DNA of 6,227 bases from Actinotalea sp. (GTDB taxonomy: Bacteria; Actinomycetota; Actinomycetes; Actinomycetales; Cellulomonadaceae): the NCBI GenBank assembly GCA_014360395.1, contig JACIXM010000363.1:1-6227 (forward strand), read 5' to 3'. Made by a program: the position numbers and the translations under genes. Each line of letters begins with the position of its first letter. Position 1 is the first letter of the stretch. Of this stretch, positions 6,149 to 6,227 are shown piece after piece. The notes beneath the pieces are model-generated. The model ran no database searches. It was not told where the DNA came from and saw only the letters and a program-made list of their open reading frames with translations.

Positions 6149-6227
6149 GCACGACCGCGCCTCACCCCGTCGCCGCCCCCGGGTCGACGCCGGCCGGGCC
6201 GGCGGACGGTGCCGCCGGCCCGCCGGT
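6145..6227 (+). CDS. Start of a third operon gene, probably DUF4350 family (partial, runs off the right edge)
   Basis: GTG at 6145 overlaps the DUF4129 stop as GTGA, and GGAG stands eight bases before it (6133-6136). The visible 27 codons begin MSTTAPHPVAAPGSTPAGPA and remain Ala/Pro/Gly-rich with no stop. Such a disordered leader says nothing about family. The DUF4350 suggestion rests only on the gene order I know from related actinobacteria (GPDPase_memb, DUF4129, DUF4350, then MoxR ATPase and DUF58). That a gene starts here is fairly well supported; its identity is inferred. Confidence 0.6.
   Translation, partial: MSTTAPHPVAAPGSTPAGPADGAAGPP

Overview
The window is very GC-rich. It uses GTG starts freely and packs its genes with overlaps of a few bases. 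Gene content and order (mtrA-mtrB-lpqB beside a divergent membrane-protein operon) point to an actinobacterium. A Micrococcales lineage such as Cellulomonas or a relative is the best guess, but this is an inference from synteny and composition.

Left part, minus strand (about 3702 down to 1): a conserved three-gene cell-envelope signalling operon. mtrA (response regulator, 3702-3019) is followed 16 bases later by mtrB (sensor histidine kinase, 3002-1263). The mtrB stop overlaps by one base the start of lpqB (lipoprotein, from 1263), which runs off the left edge. In mycobacteria and streptomycetes MtrB phosphorylates MtrA and LpqB acts on MtrB from outside the membrane. The system tunes cell division, cell-wall metabolism and DNA-replication-linked processes.

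Middle (3703-3944): a 242-base divergent intergenic region. It holds a perfect 8-bp-arm inverted repeat just upstream of mtrA, a third copy of the same TGTCA/TGACA core next to it, a 10-bp tandem direct repeat, and a strong Shine-Dalgarno sequence for the plus-strand operon.

Right part, plus strand (3945 to the edge): three genes joined by GTGA stop/start overlaps, so almost certainly co-translated. The first is a six-helix membrane protein of the glycerophosphoryl diester phosphodiesterase membrane-domain type. Its long cytoplasmic N-terminal tail contains 16 Gln-Tyr steps in APQYG-like pentapeptides. The second is a small single-helix DUF4129 protein. The third is only a 27-codon start, probably a DUF4350-type protein by position. 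In related actinobacteria such operons usually continue into MoxR ATPase and DUF58 genes; that part lies outside the window.

Nothing here is a mobile element, CRISPR array, RNA gene or defence system. The least understood material is the right-hand operon, especially the QY-repeat tail, and the symmetric elements in the shared intergenic region.
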